Source: Glandiceps talaboti (lineage: Eukaryota; Hemichordata; Enteropneusta; Spengelidae). From it: a stretch of 64,000 nucleotides of DNA. Made by a program: the position numbers and the translations under genes. Positions 61,001-64,000 of the stretch are shown one piece after another. The stretch covers positions 6,986,601 to 7,050,600 of the forward strand of contig NC_135550.1 of NCBI RefSeq assembly GCF_964340395.1, in the 5' to 3' direction. The notes under the pieces were generated by a model. It had not been told where the DNA came from. It did no database searches and was given only the letters and a program-made list of their open reading frames with translations. How positions within the stretch are numbered: the stretch's first letter is position 1; each line of letters opens with the position of its first letter.

Positions 61001-63610
61001 ACTTGTAATGGTAGTCCTTAGATGTAAAACTACTCAAGACATTCAAGTTGTACTTGTAATGGTAGTCCTTAAATGTGAAACTACTCAAGACATTCAAGTT
61101 GTACTTGTAATGGTAGTCCTTAGATGTAAAACTACTCAAGACATTCAAGTTGTACTTGTAATGGTAGTCCTTAGATGTGAAACTACTCAAGACATTCAAG
61201 TTGTACTTGTAATGGTAGTCCTTAGATGTGAAACTACTCAAGACATTCAAGTTGTACTTGTAATGGTAGTCCTTAGATGTGAAACTACTCAAGACATTCA
61301 AGTTGTACTTGTAGTGGTAGTCCTTAAATGTGAAACTACTCAAGACATTCAAGTTGTACTTGTAATGGTAGTCCTTAGATGTAAAACTACTCAAGACATT
61401 CAAGTTGTACTTGTAATGGTAGTCCTTAAATGTGAAACTACTCAAGACATTCAAGTTGTACTTGTAATGGTAGTCCTTAGATGTGAAACTACTCAAGACA
61501 TTCAAGTTGTACTTGTAATGGTAGTCCTTAGATGTGAAACTACACAAGACATTCAAGTTGTGTTTGTAATGGTAGCTTGTAGGTGTAAAACTAGTCAGAT
61601 ATTCACGTCGTTTTTATCACAATCGTCTTTGAAGAAGTGCGCTTAGATACGAGCTACTCAGACACTACAGTGGTTTTTGTAACAGTAGTGCTCAATGAAA
61701 TATGCAATTGATGTGACACTAGTGGGACATTCACAATGTTTTGGTAATGATAGTTTTTGATGGATGTATACAAAGGTGCAAAACTTGTTTATCTCTGTAT
61801 TGAACTACTACAAATATTGCAATTCACAATCACTACAATGAAATATACTACAATTTGGTAAGTTTGGTACACTAGATACCTAGTCTGGTAAGTTTGATAT
61901 ATTACATACCAGTTCTGGTAAGTTTGGTACATAATATACCCAATCTGGTAAGTTTGCTACATTGTATACCCAGTTTGGTACATTGTATATCCAATCTGGT
62001 AAGTTTGGTACAAAATATACCTAATCTGGCAAGTGTGGTGCATTTTATACCCAGTCTGGTAAGTTTGGTACAAAATATACCTAATCTGGCAAGTGTGGTG
62101 CATTTTATACCTAGTCTGGTAAGTTTGGTACATTGTATACCCAGTCTGGTAAGTGTGGCACATTTTATACCCAGTCTGCTAACTTTGGTACATTATGTAC
62201 TCAGTCTGGTAAGTGTGGTAGATTTTATACCCAGTCTGCCAAGTATGGTATATCATATATTCAGTCTGGTAAGTGTGGTACATTATATATCCAGTCTGGT
62301 ACATTTGGCACATTTTATACCCTGGTAGGTTTGGTAGATTTTATACCCAGTCTGGCAAGTTTGGTACATTATATACCCAGTCTGGTACGTTTGGTACATT
62401 TTATACCAGGTACAGCAAGTTTGGTAGATTTTATACCCTGCTAGTAAGTTTGGTACAGTTTGTTAAGTGTGGCACATTTTACACCCTGTCTGGTAAGTTC
62501 AGTGCATTTTATACCCAGTCTGGTAAGTGTGGTGCATTTTATACCCTGGTAAGTTTAGTACATTATATACTTATTTCTGTAATTTGATAATCAATCAAAA
62601 CATTACATTCCAACATCTGTATTTTCTGGTGACAGAGTTGTCATTGAATAAAATATGCTATTAGTAATTCTGTGAACAAAGATGTTTAGGGATTCTCTTT
62701 GTGTTTGGATAAAAAATGAAAAAGAACTGAATGGAATCCTACAATGCATATCGTCGCTAACTATTAGACTCTTCATTAAGTAAGTAAAAACCTGAAAGTT
62801 ACTGAAATGTTTTTGTTGGCACTTTCCTACCTCAGAGTCAACGGGACTAGGTGTTTTCATAAACGACAATGAGCTGGGAGTACTCTCTTTTTCTTTCACT
62901 TGAGTAGGTTTCTTTACTATTTCTATACTTTGCGTTTTACTGGCAGCTTTATTTTGACTTGGTTCTTGGTCGGCTTTGGCAAGATCACTAGGTAAGGGAG
63001 TGGTATCATCTATATTGTCATCGTGTTTTCTCCTGCTTTTCTGCTTGGTTGTACAATCTTCACTGGCATCTTTAACACGGTGTTCTTTATCTGTGTATCT
63101 CTGTTTGTTATTCTCTTCTTTATTGTCCTTGTTTTGTTGTGGCACTTTCCTTTCATCCACTTGTACATTGTTCACCGTTTCTCTTGCTAATTGACCATTA
63201 GCAACTTTTTTCTTGGCATCAGTAATGTCAGTTTTCTTCACAGTTAGTGGAGTAGGAGTGACGGTTATTACATCAGACCCGTCTTGCGGCAAATGCCCCG
63301 CTTCATTTTCAGGTGTGGGTGAGGGTACAGGTGAGGGTGTTGGTGAAACAGTTTTGGCAGATTTAGCTTCAGCACCAAACTTTTCTTTCGAAACCTTGCC
63401 ACCAGCATCAGTCTTAAAGTTGCCAACCACGTATGTGCTTTTTTTCTGTGGGTCTCCGATGGTATGAACTTCCATTCCTTGGCCAGTGAAATGAGTTCTC
63501 ATTTGATACAAATACGTCATAACGGCAAGTTTATCGGGTACAGTCAGAAGCACCATGTCTGATGGCTCTATTAGCTTTGGAATTCCTAATTTGGCAGCAG
63601 CATCAAATGC
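45952..63610 (-). CDS. EHBP1: EH domain-binding protein 1, C-terminal half (11 exons, 5' end outside window)
   Basis: EHBP1 links endosomal EHD ATPases and Rab8/Rab10-family GTPases to actin during endocytic recycling. Eleven minus-strand exons join in phase: 63610-62831, 60015-59878, 59583-59436, 53201-53068, 52158-52077, 50334-50231, 50023-49903, 49310-49217, 48377-48304, 46903-46789 and 46033-45952. They give 623 residues and a TAA stop. Residues 1-45 are the end of the CH domain ([15 protein letters not shown]). About 46-260 is a charged linker. Two RAR helices lie at 272-281 and 318-327. About 356-460 is a Pro/Ser-rich linker. About 463-605 is the bMERB coiled-coil domain ([34 protein letters not shown]). 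The C-terminus is CIVQ, a CaaX box whose final Gln favours farnesylation. Human EHBP1 is about 1230 residues, so roughly half the protein is here; the C2-like domain and any NPF motifs lie upstream. No frameshift or internal stop was found. Animals outside vertebrates usually have one EHBP1-type gene, so EHBP1 rather than EHBP1L1 is preferred. Confidence 0.95.
46789..46903 (-). CDS. EHBP1: EHBP1 exon 10: bMERB C-terminal helix
   Basis: 115 nt, takes one base from exon 9 and leaves two bases. The acceptor is atttttag and the donor is AGC|gtaagt. It encodes [19 protein letters not shown] followed by [10 protein letters not shown], matching the last long bMERB helix. Confidence 0.97.
47622..47965. 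repeat. tandem repeat, 91-95-bp unit, ~3.6 copies (intron 9/10)
   Basis: Words such as aacagacctgtaaccatta and gtatctgcttgtaac recur at about 94-bp spacing. The second and third copies are nearly identical; the outer ones are diverged. Confidence 0.9.
48304..48377 (-). CDS. EHBP1: EHBP1 exon 9: bMERB helix
   Basis: 74 nt, takes two bases from exon 8 (Leu codon) and leaves one base. The acceptor is ttggacag and the donor is GAAG|gtatat. It encodes [20 protein letters not shown], matching the bMERB stretch with human core [16 protein letters not shown]. Confidence 0.96.
48520..49080. repeat. minisatellite, 54-61-bp unit, ~10 copies (intron after EHBP1 exon 8)
   Basis: Each unit contains gatatcttacaatta and agggcagatgaagag. 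Read in the direction of EHBP1, units contain TGTAAGATATCC, similar to the exon 8 donor flank GTAAGACATC. Confidence 0.95.
49217..49310 (-). CDS. EHBP1: EHBP1 exon 8: bMERB central helix
   Basis: 94 nt, needs one base from exon 7 and leaves two bases. The acceptor is tgccag and the donor is ACT|gtaaga. It encodes [20 protein letters not shown], the conserved bMERB helix (human core [16 protein letters not shown]). A 54-61 bp tandem array begins about 130 bp past the donor and contains similar donor-like sequence. Confidence 0.97.
49903..50023 (-). CDS. EHBP1: EHBP1 exon 7: start of bMERB domain
   Basis: 121 nt, enters in phase 0 and leaves one base. The acceptor is atccctag and the donor is GAAG|gtaggt. 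It encodes [20 protein letters not shown], nearly identical to the first helix of the Rab-binding bMERB domain of human EHBP1, so this is the strongest single family match in the window. Confidence 0.97.
50231..50334 (-). CDS. EHBP1: EHBP1 exon 6: linker before bMERB
   Basis: 104 nt. It completes an Asp codon with the previous exon and ends in phase 0. The acceptor is tgtctcag and the donor is GAG|gtgagt. It encodes a Gly/Ser/Asp-rich segment ending in [12 protein letters not shown]. The sequence is not individually conserved, but phase and splice sites fit exactly. Confidence 0.85.
51466..51500. repeat. AGATT pentanucleotide tract
   Basis: About seven copies, inside EHBP1 intron 5. Confidence 0.9.
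51670..51930. repeat. diverged tandem repeat, about 60-bp unit (EHBP1 intron 5)
   Basis: Four to five imperfect copies marked by gacaaactggggtg, ggcagacacctgggg and similar words. Much more diverged than the neighbouring arrays. Confidence 0.6.
52077..52158 (-). CDS. EHBP1: EHBP1 exon 5: conserved linker motif
   Basis: 82 nt, enters in phase 0 and leaves one base. The acceptor is ctttgacag and the donor is AAAG|gtaaga. It encodes [16 protein letters not shown], which resembles the vertebrate EHBP1 segment with core RKTQLQSFSQYI upstream of the bMERB domain. Confidence 0.87.
53068..53201 (-). CDS. EHBP1: EHBP1 exon 4: Pro/Ser/Thr-rich linker
   Basis: 134 nt. It completes a Gly codon with the previous exon and ends in phase 0. 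The acceptor is cactatag and the donor is AGT|gtaagt. It encodes 44 residues of disordered linker with repeated SP/TP sites ([18 protein letters not shown]). Its sequence is poorly conserved, so the assignment rests on strong splice sites and exact phase agreement. Confidence 0.82.
53828..54115. repeat. diverged tandem repeat, about 30-bp unit (EHBP1 intron 3)
   Basis: Repeated words ggttattgcaacactgtaac and variants, with irregular spacing and several substitutions per copy. Confidence 0.75.
54449..55525. repeat. minisatellite, 54-bp unit, ~20 copies (EHBP1 intron 3)
   Basis: Highly uniform units with atgccatcactgatgtcttg, then cactcacaccactgtaatg. The 18-codon period gives a long plus-strand frame, which is an artefact. 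In the sense of EHBP1 most units contain GTGAGT, a donor-like word. Confidence 0.97.
55526..59435. other. rest of EHBP1 intron 3
   Basis: Unique AT-rich intronic DNA with small AAT, CA and AATC/AATG tracts (55740-55790, 56164-56180, 56643-56671). No further exon fits: the exons on either side already join in phase. Confidence 0.6.
59436..59583 (-). CDS. EHBP1: EHBP1 exon 3: second RAR helix
   Basis: 148 nt, enters in phase 0 and leaves one extra base. The acceptor is ttggtacag and the donor is GAAG|gtaagg. It encodes [20 protein letters not shown] followed by a Pro/Ser-containing stretch ending SPSHE. It is the second copy of the RAR-type helix, as in vertebrate EHBP1. The intron before it is only 294 bp. 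Confidence 0.93.
59878..60015 (-). CDS. EHBP1: EHBP1 exon 2: first RAR helix
   Basis: 138 nt, phase 0 at both ends, 46 residues. The acceptor is atccttag and the donor is ACG|gtaagc. It encodes [20 protein letters not shown], the counterpart of the human segment with an ERARVLLEQAR core. This is a basic amphipathic helix in the linker between the CH and bMERB domains. Confidence 0.93.
60150..60770. repeat. minisatellite, about 65-bp unit, ~9 copies (EHBP1 intron 1)
   Basis: Units share ggtagtccttgatt, gtaggtgcgaaactagtc and cagtcaagtc. The copy at 60181-60245 looks closest to ancestral, with an unbroken hairpin before gcgaaac. It grades into the 51-bp array to the right. Confidence 0.92.
60771..61790. 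repeat. minisatellite, 51-bp unit, ~16 copies plus degenerate tail (EHBP1 intron 1)
   Basis: Uniform units with gtaatggtagtccttagatg and actactcaagacattcaag up to about 61580, then increasingly diverged copies to about 61790. The 17-codon period makes 260-290 codon frames on both strands; these are artefacts. The unit looks like the 65-bp unit shortened in its middle. Confidence 0.96.
61853..62575. repeat. minisatellite, 30-bp unit, ~24 copies (EHBP1 intron 1)
   Basis: Units contain cccagtctggtaagtttgg and tacattttata with point variants. The 10-codon period gives overlapping frames on both strands that are not genes. GGTAAGT lies on the strand opposite to EHBP1. Confidence 0.95.
62831..63610 (-). 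CDS. EHBP1: EHBP1 exon 1 of window: end of CH domain and charged linker
   Basis: 780 nt, phase 0 at both ends, 260 residues. The acceptor is ctatacag before [13 protein letters not shown] and the donor is GAG|gtagga. The first 45 residues are the last helices of the CH domain. Next come the EHBP1-specific segment [12 protein letters not shown] and a low-complexity linker rich in Lys, Glu, Asp, Ser and Pro, including [12 protein letters not shown]. The rest of the CH domain must lie in an exon beyond position 64000. Confidence 0.95.
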
Positions 63611-64000
63611 CTGTATAGTTAGAAGCAAATAAATTTTGTAAATTTAGAGAAAAAGAAAAAAGAGGATGGGGGGGGGGGGGGGGGGGAGGTTGCATAAAGT
63701 ACTGCACCACATCAAAGTTGTACTGGGTAAAGACACATTTTATTGAAGGTGCTATCTATACACCAGTTCTATTAAGAGATAAGTAGTTAAACTCTACCTA
63801 AGTTCCCCAGGCTTTTTACCAGGGGTCATTCCTTAACCATCACTGAATGCATTGGAATACAGTACTGTACATTTCAACACATATTTGTCCCCTGGTAACT
63901 CCCTATTGGATTTTGACAATCTGAACACATTTCATTGATCGATTTTGTCACACCTGTTGCAAGTCTGCAAACGAAAACAGCAGCAGGTTCTATTATTGTA
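63611..64000 (-). other. EHBP1 intron upstream of the first visible exon
   Basis: Noncoding. It has a G19 run at 63668-63686 on the plus strand (a C run in the transcript) close to the exon acceptor. No further CH-domain exon was recognised before the window ends. Confidence 0.7.
63668..63686. repeat. G19 homopolymer
   Basis: Uninterrupted run of 19 G, 58 bp upstream of the acceptor of the first visible EHBP1 exon. Confidence 0.95.

Noticed and set aside
60771-61646. Open frames of 261 (minus) and 289 (plus) codons
   Set aside because: They are exact translations of the 51-bp minisatellite on both strands, lie inside an EHBP1 intron and have no splice signals joining them to the gene.
63954-64000. 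Minus-strand frame at the right edge (LLLFSFADLQQ before GTGTGA)
   Set aside because: It does not match the CH-domain sequence expected just before AFDAAAKLG, and the short piece cannot be tested inside the window.

Overview
The window reads as nuclear DNA of an invertebrate animal. It is AT-rich, has GT-AG introns of about 200 bp to 6 kb, dense microsatellites, and one clearly recognisable metazoan gene. There are no operons, bacterial ribosome binding sites or CRISPR arrays. The species cannot be told from the sequence. The encoded EHBP1 protein resembles the vertebrate one closely in its C-terminal domain, which does not decide the phylum.

Right third (about 45.0-63.6 kb, minus strand): the 3' half of an EH domain-binding protein 1 (EHBP1) gene. 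Eleven exons were placed. All have GT donors and AG acceptors, and all phases agree. Joined, they give 1872 nt, that is 623 residues plus a stop. The order is: the end of a calponin-homology (CH) domain, a long charged Ser/Pro/Thr linker, two RAR-type basic helical motifs, a Pro/Ser linker, a Rab-binding bMERB domain, and a C-terminal CIVQ prenylation box. The 5' exons (C2-like domain and first half of the CH domain) lie beyond the right edge.

This transcription unit is full of minisatellites. Most introns over 700 bp, and the likely 3' UTR, carry arrays with units of about 30, 51, 54, 61, 65 or 94 bp. Several periods are multiples of three, so they create long but spurious open frames. One array carries copies of a 5' splice-site-like sequence just downstream of a real donor. 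Another has an older 65-bp unit with a hammerhead-like core and a younger 51-bp derivative.

Left two thirds (1 to about 41 kb): no gene could be named. The region holds unique AT-rich DNA and long microsatellites, namely ATATG, CATA, ACTAT/ACACT, a mosaic CTAT/CTGT array with an inverted CAGA partner, and TATG. It also holds three perfect CRE palindromes (two of them 57 bp apart), a 14-bp E-box palindrome, one possible transposon-tail hairpin, and a few weak coding-like segments at 0.76-1.0, 8.6 and 16.4-17.6 kb. Those segments are no longer than chance allows and are given as candidates only.
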